This document shows, piece by piece, positions 1 to 7,165 of a DNA stretch of 64,000 nucleotides (positions within the stretch are counted from its first letter, which is position 1; each line of letters starts with the position of its first letter). The position numbers were made by a program, and so were the translations under genes. The notes under the pieces were generated by a model. It saw only the letters and a list, made by a program, of their open reading frames with translations. It did not search any database and had not been told where the DNA came from. The DNA lies in assembly GCA_963727045.1 (NCBI GenBank), contig CAVSES010000002.1, positions 2,108,001 through 2,172,000 of the forward strand. The letters run 5' to 3'. Origin of the DNA: Bog-1198 sp963727045 (lineage in GTDB: Bacteria; Pseudomonadota; Gammaproteobacteria; Steroidobacterales; Steroidobacteraceae).

Positions 1-434
1 AGGCCGGCGCGACCTACATCAGCTTCCATCCGGAAGCGACCCAGCACGTGGATCGCACCATTGCGCTCATCCGGGATTCGGGGTGCAAACCGGGTCTGGT
101 GTTCAATCCGGCAACGCCGCTGAACTGGCTGGACTACGTCATCGACAAGATCGATCTCATCCTGATCATGTCGGTCAATCCAGGTTTTGGCGGCCAAAAA
201 TTCATCCCGCAGGCTTTGCACAAACTCGCCGAGGCGCGCTCGCGCATCAAGGCCGCCAAGCGTGACATCCGGCTGGAAATCGACGGCGGCGTCAAGGTGG
301 ACAATGCCGCCGAGATCGCCCGGGCGGGCGCCGATACGTTCGTTTCAGGATCCGCCATATTCAGCAGCGCCGACTACGCAGCCACCATCAAAGCCATGCG
401 CGCGCAAATCGAACTCGGCGGCAGGACGGCGTAA
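1..434 (+). CDS. rpe: ribulose-phosphate 3-epimerase, 5' truncated by the window edge
   Basis: Interconverts D-ribulose 5-phosphate and D-xylulose 5-phosphate in the pentose phosphate pathway. The reading frame is open from base 3 and starts inside the barrel at AGATYISFHPEA, so the N-terminal third lies outside the window. Family signatures visible are LILIMSVNPGFGGQKFIP, including the conserved MSVNPGFGGQ phosphate-loop segment, then LEIDGGVK with the catalytic second aspartate, and the C-terminal GADTFVSGSAIF. It converges on crp with only 3 bases between stop codons. Identification is secure; only the missing N-terminus is unknown. Confidence 0.95.
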   Translation, partial: AGATYISFHPEATQHVDRTIALIRDSGCKPGLVFNPATPLNWLDYVIDKIDLILIMSVNPGFGGQKFIPQALHKLAEARSRIKAAKRDIRLEIDGGVKVDNAAEIARAGADTFVSGSAIFSSADYAATIKAMRAQIELGGRTA

Positions 435-437
435 GCC

Positions 438-1196
438 CTATTCGTCGTCCTCGTCGTCCTCGTCGTCGTCATCATGGGTTTCGCTGCGGGTGCTCTTGGC
501 GGCACCGCCGCCCGCACCGGCCTTCACCGGAACGATCAGCGGCCGAGTCTTGATCTTCGGACGCGCGTTGAAGACGACTATGGTCTTGCCGGTCGCGCGC
601 AACAGGCCCTGCTCTTCCAGCACCTTGAGTACGCGTCCCGCCATCTCGCGGGAGCATCCCACCAATCGGGAGAGCTCCTGCCGGCTCACCTTGATCTGCA
701 TTCCCTCCGGGTGGGTCATTGCATCGGGCTCGCCGCACAGATCCATGATGGCATGCGCAACGCGGCCGGTGACGTCGACGAAAGCCAGATCGCCCAGCTT
801 GCGGTTGGTGCGGTCGAGCCGGGTGGCGAGCTGCGTCGCCAACTCGAAGATCAGGCCCGGGCTTTCCGCGGCAATCTGACGGAAGCGCGGATAGGTCATT
901 TCAGCGAGTTCGGACTGCTGCCGGGTGCGCACCCAGGCGCTGCGCGTCGGCTGCTCGTAGAAAAGCCCCATCTCGCCGAAAAACTGCCCCTTGTTCAGGT
1001 AGGCCAGCACCATCTCGTTGCCGTCTTCGTCTTCGATCATGACCTCGACCGAACCGGAGATGATGTAGTACAGAATGTCCGGCAAATCGCCGGCGTGGAT
1101 GATCACGGTCTTGGAAGGGACTGTCCGAATACGGCAGTAGCTCAAGAAACGATTGATCGCTGGGATATCGCTTAAGGCTTTTGCCCCTTCTTCCAT
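438..1196 (-). CDS. crp: CRP/Vfr-type cAMP receptor transcription factor with acidic tail
   Basis: Global transcription regulator of the CRP family. The cyclic-nucleotide domain contains GEMGLFYEQPTRSAWVR at residues 74-90 with the cAMP phosphate-binding Arg85-Ser86. The helix-turn-helix RQELSRLVGCSREMAGRVL (172-190) keeps the R-E...R recognition residues of E. coli CRP, predicting TGTGA/TCACA half sites. At the second cAMP-contact position (T-S in E. coli) it has T-N. The ATG at 1196 is preferred over the GTG two codons upstream because GGGAG sits 5 bases before it. At 252 residues it is about 40 longer than E. coli CRP: the extra C-terminus is basic and glycine/alanine-rich, then ends in a run of eleven Asp/Glu (242-252). 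The tail's function is unknown. Confidence 0.93.
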   Translation of the reverse strand: MEEGAKALSDIPAINRFLSYCRIRTVPSKTVIIHAGDLPDILYYIISGSVEVMIEDEDGNEMVLAYLNKGQFFGEMGLFYEQPTRSAWVRTRQQSELAEMTYPRFRQIAAESPGLIFELATQLATRLDRTNRKLGDLAFVDVTGRVAHAIMDLCGEPDAMTHPEGMQIKVSRQELSRLVGCSREMAGRVLKVLEEQGLLRATGKTIVVFNARPKIKTRPLIVPVKAGAGGGAAKSTRSETHDDDDEDDEDDE

Positions 1197-1305
1197 GGTC
1201 ACTCCCTAAGTTCTTGTATCGTCTGTTAACGCCTGTGCTGGCGCACGTTTTATTACATAAGTCCCGGAATCGCAAGCACTGGCGGGCAAACAGGTCCCCT
1301 TAAGG

Positions 1306-1941
1306 TTACAGCCAATACGAACCGAGAGTCATGAGCCGGGAGGTCAGGCGCATCGCCGTCTCCACCGGAATCGGCAGCACTCTGCCCCCGAGCGAGGTCG
1401 CCTTGGCGCCGTGGGCCATTTCATCGTGCGTCATTTGCTCGAGAATGGCCCGGCTGCGCCGATCGGCACCGCCCAGGCGATTCATGTGTCCGCGTAAATG
1501 CGATTCGACCTGCCGCTCGGTCTCCGCGACGAAGCCAAGGCTCGTCCCTGAACCGAGGGCGCCGGCAAGGGCGCCAATCGCGAAAGAACCCGCATACCAT
1601 AAGGGATTAAGGACGCTGGTGCGGCCGCCGAGTTCCTTGAGCCTGAGCTCGCACCACGCGAGATGGTCGTTTTCCTCAGCCGCGGCATGCCGCATCGCGG
1701 AGGAGATCGCGGGGTCATCCGCGGTCAAGGCCTGCCCTTGGTACAGCGCCTGCGCAGCCACCTCCCCGGCGTGGTTCACCCGCATCAAACGGACGGATTC
1801 GGCCCGCTGCGCCTCCTGAAGCGCCTCCCCCTCGACGGAGGGCGCCGGCCGGGAAGGGCAGGCCGGGGTACTTAAGACTTTGATTGCCTTATCTATTTCC
1901 CCCAGGACGCGGTCGGCCAAGTCAAAACTGCGGGAATTCAT
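1306..1941 (-). CDS. coq7: 3-demethoxyubiquinol 3-hydroxylase (Coq7)
   Basis: Ferritin-like di-iron monooxygenase that carries out the last ring hydroxylation of ubiquinone synthesis, at the inner membrane. In the 211-residue form the iron ligands are visible: Glu60 in VNHAGEVAA, Glu90 and His93 in AAAEENDH, Glu142 in VAETERQ, and Glu174/His177 in MTHDEMAHG. Two central Gly/Ala-rich hydrophobic stretches (about 115-138) fit the membrane-contact helices. A GTG two codons upstream (1947) is also possible. A perfect TATAAT lies at 1953-1958 on this strand, only 5 bases before that GTG and 11 before the ATG, so the leader must be extremely short. Together with ubiH/ubiI near 10 kb it shows an aerobic ubiquinone pathway. 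Confidence 0.95.
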   Translation of the reverse strand: MNSRSFDLADRVLGEIDKAIKVLSTPACPSRPAPSVEGEALQEAQRAESVRLMRVNHAGEVAAQALYQGQALTADDPAISSAMRHAAAEENDHLAWCELRLKELGGRTSVLNPLWYAGSFAIGALAGALGSGTSLGFVAETERQVESHLRGHMNRLGGADRRSRAILEQMTHDEMAHGAKATSLGGRVLPIPVETAMRLTSRLMTLGSYWL

Positions 1942-2053
1942 CAGCACACTATATTATAGGTGCGTCTCGGGTGGAGCAGGGCTGGCGTCTGTGGCCGGCG
2001 TTCTGTACACTTTCGCGCCTTTCGTTAACGACCTGAAACACCTGAGTATTTTC

Positions 2054-2482
2054 ATGTACACCGTATTTTCGAAGCCTGACGAATCCCGCAGCGACTGGTT
2101 TCTGGTCGACGCGGCAGGCAAAACCCTGGGCCGGCTGGCCTCGGAGATCGCCCATCGTTTGAAGGGCAAGCACAAGCCGAATTATGCGCCGCATCAAGAT
2201 CTTGGCGATCATATCGTGGTCATCAACGCGGGCACCGTAAAAGTCACGGGCGCCAAGCTCACGGACAAGTTCTACCACCAGCACACCGGCTATGTCGGGA
2301 ACTTGAAGAGCATTTCGCTCGGCAAGCTGCTGAAGGAGCACCCGGAACGCGCGATCGAATTCGCGGTGAAGGGTATGCTGCCGAAGGGTCCTCTCGGGCG
2401 ACGCATGTACAAGAAGCTGCATGTGTTCGGCGGCAAGGACCATCCGCACCAGGCGCAGCAGCCCAAAGCGCTGGAAATCTAA
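2054..2482 (+). CDS. rplM: 50S ribosomal protein L13
   Basis: Large-subunit ribosomal protein of 142 residues that binds 23S rRNA early in 50S assembly. The whole chain matches the family: DWFLVDAAGKTLGRLASEIA, GDHIVVINAG, the signature VKGMLPKGPLGRRM, and the C-terminal AQQPKALEI. The open frame extends far upstream, but the ATG at 2054 gives the standard L13 N-terminus (MYTVFSKPDE). It is followed after 21 bases by rpsI, the universal L13-S9 operon. Confidence 0.98.
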   Translation: MYTVFSKPDESRSDWFLVDAAGKTLGRLASEIAHRLKGKHKPNYAPHQDLGDHIVVINAGTVKVTGAKLTDKFYHQHTGYVGNLKSISLGKLLKEHPERAIEFAVKGMLPKGPLGRRMYKKLHVFGGKDHPHQAQQPKALEI

Positions 2483-2503
2483 GAGTTCTCAAGGACAGAT
2501 ACA

Positions 2504-2908
2504 ATGGCATCCAAGACAGCCGTCAATTCCTTTTACGGCACCGGCCGCCGCAAGACTTCGAGCGCACGGGTTTACCTGCGCCAAGGTACCGGCAAGGTGT
2601 CGATCAACGGGCGGACTCTCGCTGAGTTTTTCGGCAGGGAGACCGGCCGGATGATCGTGCAGCAACCCTTCGGCGCGGTGCAGCTCGACGGAAAATTCGA
2701 CGTCGACGCGCACGTGGAGGGCGGTGGCATAACCGGCCAGGCCGGTGCGATTCGCCATGGCATCACCCGCGCGCTCATGGCGTACGATGAAACATTGCGA
2801 TCGCCGTTGCGCAAGGCCGGCTTCGTCACCCGCGATGCACGTGAAGTGGAACGCAAGAAGGTCGGTCGCCGCAAAGCGCGCCGCGGTACGCAGTTCTCCA
2901 AACGCTAA
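2504..2908 (+). CDS. rpsI: 30S ribosomal protein S9
   Basis: Small-subunit ribosomal protein of 134 residues whose C-terminal tail contacts P-site tRNA. Family signatures are YGTGRRKTSSARVYL near the start, GGGITGQAGAIRHGITRAL, and the basic C-terminal tail VGRRKARRGTQFSKR ending in the conserved SKR. An AAGGA ribosome site precedes the ATG. It is the second gene of the rplM-rpsI operon, and the tRNA-Gln gene starts 30 bases after its stop. Confidence 0.98.
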   Translation: MASKTAVNSFYGTGRRKTSSARVYLRQGTGKVSINGRTLAEFFGRETGRMIVQQPFGAVQLDGKFDVDAHVEGGGITGQAGAIRHGITRALMAYDETLRSPLRKAGFVTRDAREVERKKVGRRKARRGTQFSKR

Positions 2909-2938
2909 CAGCGGGAACGCCTGGCGGTTGATCGGTTT

Positions 2939-3012
2939 TGGGGGATCGTCTAGCGGTAGGACAACGGTCTCTGACACCGTTTACCTAGGTTCGAATCCTA
3001 GTCCCCCAGCCA
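2939..3012 (+). tRNA. tRNA-Gln (anticodon CTG)
   Basis: A complete cloverleaf with genome-encoded CCA. The acceptor stem TGGGGGA pairs with TCCCCCA and keeps the weak U1-A72 pair typical of glutamine tRNAs. The anticodon stem ACGGT/ACCGT encloses the loop CTCTGAC, giving anticodon CTG that reads CAG. The T arm CCTAGG-TTCGAAT-CCTAG is perfect. It lies just after rpsI and directly before a terminator, so it may be co-transcribed with the ribosomal genes. Confidence 0.97.
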
Positions 3013-3017
3013 AATTC

Positions 3018-3042
3018 AAGGCCCACCAAGGTGGGCCTTTTT
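3018..3042 (+). terminator. Rho-independent terminator after tRNA-Gln
   Basis: A 9-base-pair stem AAGGCCCAC/GTGGGCCTT with a CAAG loop (closable by one more C-G pair) runs straight into TTTTT. It begins 5 bases after the tRNA CCA end and separates the rplM-rpsI-tRNA unit from kup. Confidence 0.9.
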
Positions 3043-3064
3043 CTACCAACGTGCGCGGGTAAAG

Positions 3065-4939
3065 ATGTCGGGCGAACGAAATTCGAGTGGACGGCTTGCG
3101 CCGATGGCGCTTGCGGCGCTCGGAGTCGTGTTCGGCGACATCGGTACCAGTCCTCTCTATGCCGTGTCGGCCTGCTTCACGGGTCCGGGCATCGCCGTCA
3201 CGCCGGAACATGTGCTGGGCGTTCTGTCGCTGATCGTCTGGTCCTTGGTCCTCGTCATCCTGCTCAAATACGTCGGCGTGGTATTGAACGCCGACAACAA
3301 GGGAGAGGGCGGGGTGCTTGCACTGACCGCGCTGGTCATCAACACTGCGCGCGAAAGCCCGCGCCGCAGGTTGTACGGGACGCTGGGAATTTTGGGCGCT
3401 TCGCTGTTCTTCGCGGATGGCGCAATCACACCGGCGATTTCGGTTCTGAGCGCCGTGGAAGGATTGCGCGTGGCGGCGCCCGATGCGCAAATTCCCGTTC
3501 TGCCGATCACGGTTGTGGTGTTGGTGGGTTTGTTCTTGATCCAGCGCCACGGCACCGGGTCGGTGGGCAGGGTGTTCGGTCCGGTGATGCTCGGGTGGTT
3601 CACGATACTCGCGGTGATGGGTGTGGGTTGGATCGTGCGCGAACCGACGGTACTGCTCGCACTCGACCCGTCGCGCGCGCTGCGCCTGCTGGGACAGCAC
3701 CAGATCGGCTCGCTCGCGGTTCTCGCAGGAGTCTTCCTGACCGTCACCGGCGGCGAGGCCCTGTACGCCGACATGGGCCATTTCGGCAAGGCGCCCATTC
3801 GCCTCGGCTGGGTTTGCGTCGTCATGCCGGCGCTCGTCATGAATTATTTTGGGCAGGGTGCGCTGCTCATCGAGAACCCGGCGGCCATCAGCAATCCCTT
3901 CTACTTGATGGCACCCGCATGGTCGCTGTATCCCCTGGTCATGATCGCGACGGCAGCGACCGTCATTGCATCGCAGGCAGTGATTTCCGGGGTGTTCTCG
4001 GTGACCACCCAGGCCGTGAGCCTCGGGCTCCTGCCGCGGCTGCGCGTGCTGCACTCGTCGGCCGAACATGCCGGCCAAATCTACGTGCCCACGATGAATT
4101 GGATTCTCATGTTCGCCGCGCTGGGGTTGGTGATGGGATTCGGCAGTTCTTCTGCGCTGGCCGGTGCCTATGGGCTCGCTGTTTCGGGTGCCATGACCAT
4201 CGTGACTCCGCTCACCTTAAGCCTGATGAAATCACGGACCGGCCGCGACAGCAGGCCGCTGCGGACGGGACTGTCATTGCTGTTCGTCGTCGACATCGCC
4301 TTCCTCCTGGCCAATTTGACCAAGCTCGAGGACGGCGGCTGGCTGCCGCTGGTTTCCGGATTGATCATCTACTGGCTGATGCAGACCTGGCAGAGCGGGC
4401 GCGCCTCGGTGATGGCGCGGCTGTTGCGCGAACAGAAGCCGGTGCGCGACTTCCTCGAAGACTTGAAGCGCGACCCGCCGGTACGGGTGTCAGGCACCTC
4501 CATATTCCTGGATGCGAAGGCATCGGGCATCCCTCGCGCTCTGCTCAACAACATCAAGTTCAACCGCGTGATGCACGAGCGGGTGGTCCTGCTGACGGTG
4601 GTCACCCGCGAGCAGCCGCGAATCGCCTCGTCCAAGCGCTTGACCGTGACCCCGGTATGCGAGGGCATCGTGCGGGTGGTGGCGCAGGTCGGGTTCATGG
4701 AGAAGCCGAACATTACGGAGATCCTGCGCGAGGCTGAAACTCACGGCGTGCCTTACGAGCCCGAACAAACGACCTTCTTCCTGAGCCGCGAGGAACTGCT
4801 GCCGGGACAGCGTTCGGATCTGCCCCCCCTGCGCAGAAGAGCTTTCATACAAATGGCGCGGAGTGCGCAGGTGATCGCAGACTACTATGGTCTGCCGCCC
4901 AATCGAGTGGTTGAAATCGGGACGCGGTTGGAGATTTAG
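3065..4939 (+). CDS. kup: Kup-type potassium uptake transporter
   Basis: Inner-membrane K+/H+ symporter of the KUP/HAK/KT family, 624 residues, the usual length. The N-terminus carries the signature GVVFGDIGTSPLYA (about residues 20-33), followed by ADNKGEGGVLAL, FFADGAITPAISVLSAVEGL and TGGEALYADMGHFG. About twelve hydrophobic segments extend to about residue 445, and the last ~170 residues form the cytoplasmic C-terminal domain with RVSGTSIFLDAKASGIP. The open frame begins at the ATG five bases after GGTAA. It converges with rpiA, the stop codons overlapping by 4 bases. Confidence 0.96.
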   Translation: MSGERNSSGRLAPMALAALGVVFGDIGTSPLYAVSACFTGPGIAVTPEHVLGVLSLIVWSLVLVILLKYVGVVLNADNKGEGGVLALTALVINTARESPRRRLYGTLGILGASLFFADGAITPAISVLSAVEGLRVAAPDAQIPVLPITVVVLVGLFLIQRHGTGSVGRVFGPVMLGWFTILAVMGVGWIVREPTVLLALDPSRALRLLGQHQIGSLAVLAGVFLTVTGGEALYADMGHFGKAPIRLGWVCVVMPALVMNYFGQGALLIENPAAISNPFYLMAPAWSLYPLVMIATAATVIASQAVISGVFSVTTQAVSLGLLPRLRVLHSSAEHAGQIYVPTMNWILMFAALGLVMGFGSSSALAGAYGLAVSGAMTIVTPLTLSLMKSRTGRDSRPLRTGLSLLFVVDIAFLLANLTKLEDGGWLPLVSGLIIYWLMQTWQSGRASVMARLLREQKPVRDFLEDLKRDPPVRVSGTSIFLDAKASGIPRALLNNIKFNRVMHERVVLLTVVTREQPRIASSKRLTVTPVCEGIVRVVAQVGFMEKPNITEILREAETHGVPYEPEQTTFFLSREELLPGQRSDLPPLRRRAFIQMARSAQVIADYYGLPPNRVVEIGTRLEI

Positions 4940-5610
4940 CCGGCCTGGACCGATCCGCACACCAGGGTCTTTACGCCATCATCGCCCGCAACGATCAGTA
5001 TGTCGGCGCGGCGCACGGCGAACAGGCCGACGGTCACCACCCCCGCGATTTGGTTCACGGCGGATTCAAAAACCACGGGCTCACCGATACGCAGGTTGTG
5101 GACGTCCAGGACGACGTTGCCGTTGTCGGTGACCACGCCTTCTCGCCAGACCGGTTGCCCCCCCAACTTCACGAGCTGTCGCGCGACGTGGGAGCGCGCC
5201 ATCGGAATCACCTCGACCGGCAGAGGGAACGCGCCCAGCACCTCGACCAACTTGGTGTCGTCGATGATGCAAACAAATCTATCGGATGCGGCTGCGATGA
5301 CCTTTTCGCGGGTGAGCGCGGCGCCGCCGCCCTTGATCAGAACGCCGTCCGCGGTGGCTTGGTCGGCGCCGTCGATGTACAGGCGCAAGGGTCCGGCGCT
5401 ATTGAGATCCAGTTCCGGAATCCGGGCGGCACGCAGGGATTCGGAGGTCTGCCGAGAACTCGACACAGCGCCCGAAAGCTGTATTTTGCGGTCTTTCAGC
5501 GCCTCTATGAGCTGGGTCACGGTGGACCCCGTGCCGACACCCAGCACCATCCCGCTTTCTATGTATGTGAGTGCGGCTTCCGCTGCCCGACGTTTTTTTT
5601 CCGACGACAC
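4936..5610 (-). CDS. rpiA: ribose-5-phosphate isomerase A
   Basis: Interconverts ribose 5-phosphate and ribulose 5-phosphate in the pentose phosphate pathway. Seen are the phosphate loop GVGTGST (residues 24-30), the catalytic aspartates in YIDGADQ (80, 83) and the KGGGAALTREK segment with Lys93 and the general-base Glu102. The residue after the second catalytic Asp is Gln where E. coli has Glu. The GTG at 5610 is chosen: GGAGGAAGG precedes it by 7 bases and it gives 224 residues. The alternative TTG at 5634 lies inside the upstream terminator's T-run. No promoter was recognised between that terminator and the start. Confidence 0.95.
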   Translation of the reverse strand: MSSEKKRRAAEAALTYIESGMVLGVGTGSTVTQLIEALKDRKIQLSGAVSSSRQTSESLRAARIPELDLNSAGPLRLYIDGADQATADGVLIKGGGAALTREKVIAAASDRFVCIIDDTKLVEVLGAFPLPVEVIPMARSHVARQLVKLGGQPVWREGVVTDNGNVVLDVHNLRIGEPVVFESAVNQIAGVVTVGLFAVRRADILIVAGDDGVKTLVCGSVQAG

Positions 5611-5623
5611 GAGAATACCTTCC

Positions 5624-5660
5624 TCCAAAAACAACTGTGCCCGCTTACGCGGGCACAGTT
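5624..5660 (-). terminator. Rho-independent terminator of the microprotein gene
   Basis: A perfect 12-base-pair inverted repeat at 5633-5644 and 5649-5660 with a 4-base loop is followed on the minus strand by TGTTTTTGG. It begins 17 bases after the stop codon of the lysine-rich microprotein gene and ends just before the rpiA ribosome site, so it isolates the tiny gene as its own transcript. Confidence 0.85.
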
Positions 5661-5676
5661 GATTACTTTCGAAGGC

Positions 5677-5742
5677 TTACTTCTTCTTAGCGGCCTTTTT
5701 CTTAGCTACCTTCTTCTTCGCCTTCTTTGCTTTCGCTGCCAT
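5677..5742 (-). CDS. 21-residue lysine/alanine-rich microprotein
   Basis: An open frame of 22 codons beginning MAAKAKKAKKK and ending in KKK-stop; it consists only of Met, Ala, Lys and a single Val, with 13 lysines. It has every element of an expressed gene: a promoter candidate about 40 bases upstream, GGAG 8 bases before the ATG, and a strong Rho-independent terminator 17 bases after the stop. The composition resembles a histone H1 or AlgP-like tail and would bind nucleic acid or another polyanion non-specifically; that function is inference. I do not recognise a named family, and length alone gives little homology signal. Codons are mostly AAG, so it is not a low-complexity AAA run. Confidence 0.72.
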   Translation of the reverse strand: MAAKAKKAKKKVAKKKAAKKK

Positions 5743-5778
5743 GTTAGAAACTCCGTTATCGGGTTAGTCCGGGGTCCG

Positions 5779-5806
5779 AGTATATACACGAATAATTAAT
5801 TTACAA
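5779..5806 (-). promoter_or_regulatory. promoter candidate of the microprotein gene
   Basis: On the minus strand TTGTAA (-35, 4/6) is separated by 16 bases from TATACT (-10, 5/6). The predicted start is near 5772, giving a leader of about 30 bases that holds the GGAG ribosome site. The surrounding sequence is unusually AT-rich for this window. Confidence 0.55.
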
Positions 5807-5843
5807 GCGCCGTCGCGTTTCTTCCTCGCAAATGTGGTAGCGA

Positions 5844-5859
5844 TGTGAGCGACGTCACT
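5844..5859. promoter_or_regulatory. putative CRP binding site
   Basis: TGTGA-GCGACG-TCACT matches the CRP consensus TGTGA-N6-TCACA at 9 of 10 positions. Its centre lies about 80 bases upstream of the predicted start of the microprotein transcript, roughly on a class I helical face. The crp gene in this window has the recognition-helix residues that read this sequence. It overlaps a direct repeat, GACGTCACTC at 5851-5860 and 5864-5873, which may be the reason for part of the match. Confidence 0.45.
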
Positions 5860-5867
5860 CAAGGACG

Positions 5868-6332
5868 TCACTCGAGAGTGAGAATGAAATCCCAATCCTT
5901 CTTCGACACCGGCATCACCGACAGTCGATTCCCCCGGCGCAGCAAAACAAAATCCTTCAGTGTCTTTGCCGCGTGCTTCCTCAACTCATCGAGCGTGATG
6001 ATGCGCTTGAACTTGCGGACCAGCTTCACATCGACGACGTACCAACGCGGTGCATCCGGCTTGGAGTCGGGATCGTAATGATGGTGCTTGGGGTCGAAGG
6101 CCGTCTCGTCCGGATAGCCTTCCTTTACGATGCCAATGATGCCTGCGATACCCGGGACATCGCAGCTGGAGTGATAGAAGAAGGCTTGATCGCCCTTCTT
6201 CATGGAGTCCCGCAGCATGTTCCGGGCCTGAAAATTGCGCACTCCATCCCACGCGGCTGTCTGCCTGGGCGCCTGCCTCAGATCGTCAACGCTGAAGCTA
6301 TCCGGTTCCGATTTCAGGAGCCAATGGTTCAT
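5868..6332 (-). CDS. EVE (PUA/YTH-like) domain protein
   Basis: A 154-residue single-domain protein of the EVE family, related to human THYN1 and the PUA/YTH folds that bind modified bases in nucleic acids. Typical features are the N-terminal MNHWLLKSEPDSFSVDDL, then WDGVRNFQARNML, FFYHSSCDVPGIAGI with the aromatic pocket, the PRWYVVDVK strand, and the C-terminal LLRRGNRLSVMPVSKKDWDFIL. AGGA lies 7 bases before the ATG, and the start overlaps the upstream cyclo-ligase stop as ATGA, so the two are coupled. In other bacteria this gene often sits in the same zapA-6S-fau neighbourhood. Confidence 0.9.
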   Translation of the reverse strand: MNHWLLKSEPDSFSVDDLRQAPRQTAAWDGVRNFQARNMLRDSMKKGDQAFFYHSSCDVPGIAGIIGIVKEGYPDETAFDPKHHHYDPDSKPDAPRWYVVDVKLVRKFKRIITLDELRKHAAKTLKDFVLLRRGNRLSVMPVSKKDWDFILTLE

Positions 6333-6916
6333 GGGGGTGTCCTCGCGTAGTGGTGCAGTCCGGATTCCGTCGCCAGTGAGTCCAGGTTCACATCCCAGGC
6401 TTCGGCGAATCTCAAGTCGGTGCGCTGACAATCGAATGCGAGTCCGACCAGATGCGGACCCTTCCAGCGGCGCCGGTTGCGGCGGAACGCCAGCGCCCGA
6501 TCGTAAAATCCGCCGCCCATGCCCAATCTGCGGCCCGCGCCATCCACACCGACCAAGGGGACGACGATGAGATCCAGCCAGCGCGGCGGCATAGCCTGAG
6601 CGAGCCTCACGGGAACGCCAATCCCGAACGTGCCGCGTCGGATTCTGCCGTCGAAGGGATAGAAGCGGATCCGGCCATGACGCCGGTCTACGATGACGGG
6701 AACGAACACGTGGGCGCCGCGGCGGCGCGCGGCCGCTATCAACCCGGAGGTATCCGTTTCCCGGTCGAAGGGCAGGTACACCGCAACGCGTTTTCCGGCC
6801 CTGAACATCGGAAGTGCGGAGACGGCCTTGGCGGCCAGCCTCGAGCGCCGACCGTGATCGGTGGCGTTCAGGGATTTGCGTTGCGCACGCATGTATTTGC
6901 GTATCTTTGCTTTCAT
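6329..6916 (-). CDS. fau: 5-formyltetrahydrofolate cyclo-ligase
   Basis: Converts 5-formyl-THF to 5,10-methenyl-THF using ATP, returning a storage folate to the one-carbon pool. The 195-residue protein starts MKAKIRKYMRAQRK, carries AVYLPFDRETDT in the middle, and shows the family's nucleotide/Mg signature PLVGVDGAGRRLGMGGGFYDR. The ATG at 6916 is chosen since upstream codons read into the 6S RNA. Its position directly after 6S RNA is the classic ssrS-ygfA dicistron, linked in E. coli to stationary phase and persistence. It fits with the glycine cleavage and folA genes further along. Confidence 0.92.
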   Translation of the reverse strand: MKAKIRKYMRAQRKSLNATDHGRRSRLAAKAVSALPMFRAGKRVAVYLPFDRETDTSGLIAAARRRGAHVFVPVIVDRRHGRIRFYPFDGRIRRGTFGIGVPVRLAQAMPPRWLDLIVVPLVGVDGAGRRLGMGGGFYDRALAFRRNRRRWKGPHLVGLAFDCQRTDLRFAEAWDVNLDSLATESGLHHYARTPP

Positions 6917-6927
6917 CGAATGGAGAT

Positions 6928-7117
6928 GGCGCCACCCGCAGATGCCGTCTTGGACCGTTGCTCCCGACCTGAGCAACAGGTGGGGCTAACTGCGGCACTT
7001 AAGGCTTTCCGCTCGAGGCGGACTTGCACAATGCTGCCAGCAAGCAATGGCCCCTGGGGTTTAAAACTTAGGGTCGAGAGGTAACCCGATCCGCATCGAA
7101 CACCGCAGGCAGCGCCA
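6928..7117 (-). ncRNA. ssrS: 6S RNA
   Basis: A ~190-base non-coding stretch between zapA and fau, the canonical ssrS locus. On the minus strand it contains AAGCCTTAAG, matching E. coli AAGCCTTAAAACTG, then CACCTG...CAGGTCGGGAGCAACGGTCC in place of the CACCTTGAACCAAGGGTTCAAGGG hairpin arm, then GACGGCATCTGCGGG matching the E. coli GGCGGCATCTCGGAG end. The closing stem is visible: GGCGC...CCTGCG...GATGC at the 5' side pairs with GCATC...TGCGGG...GGCGCC at the 3' side. 6S RNA mimics an open promoter and sequesters sigma70 polymerase in stationary phase. Ends are estimated from the closing stem. Confidence 0.87.
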
Positions 7118-7165
7118 AATTTGATCGTCCGAGAAGGTGCCCATGCGCGCGTCCCTTCGGACGCC

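Noticed and set aside
2981..4078. 365-codon antisense frame over kup and the tRNA
   Set aside because: It reads through the terminator and tRNA gene and has Gln/His/Arg-rich shadow composition.
3031..4737. 568-codon frame overlapping kup
   Set aside because: It has no family match and a high Arg/Gly/Pro content typical of an out-of-frame reading of GC-rich DNA; kup in the other frame has all family motifs.
7149..7164. GCGTCC/GGACGC hairpin after zapA
   Set aside because: No T-run follows and it lies at the 5' flank of 6S RNA; more likely part of the ssrS leader than a terminator.
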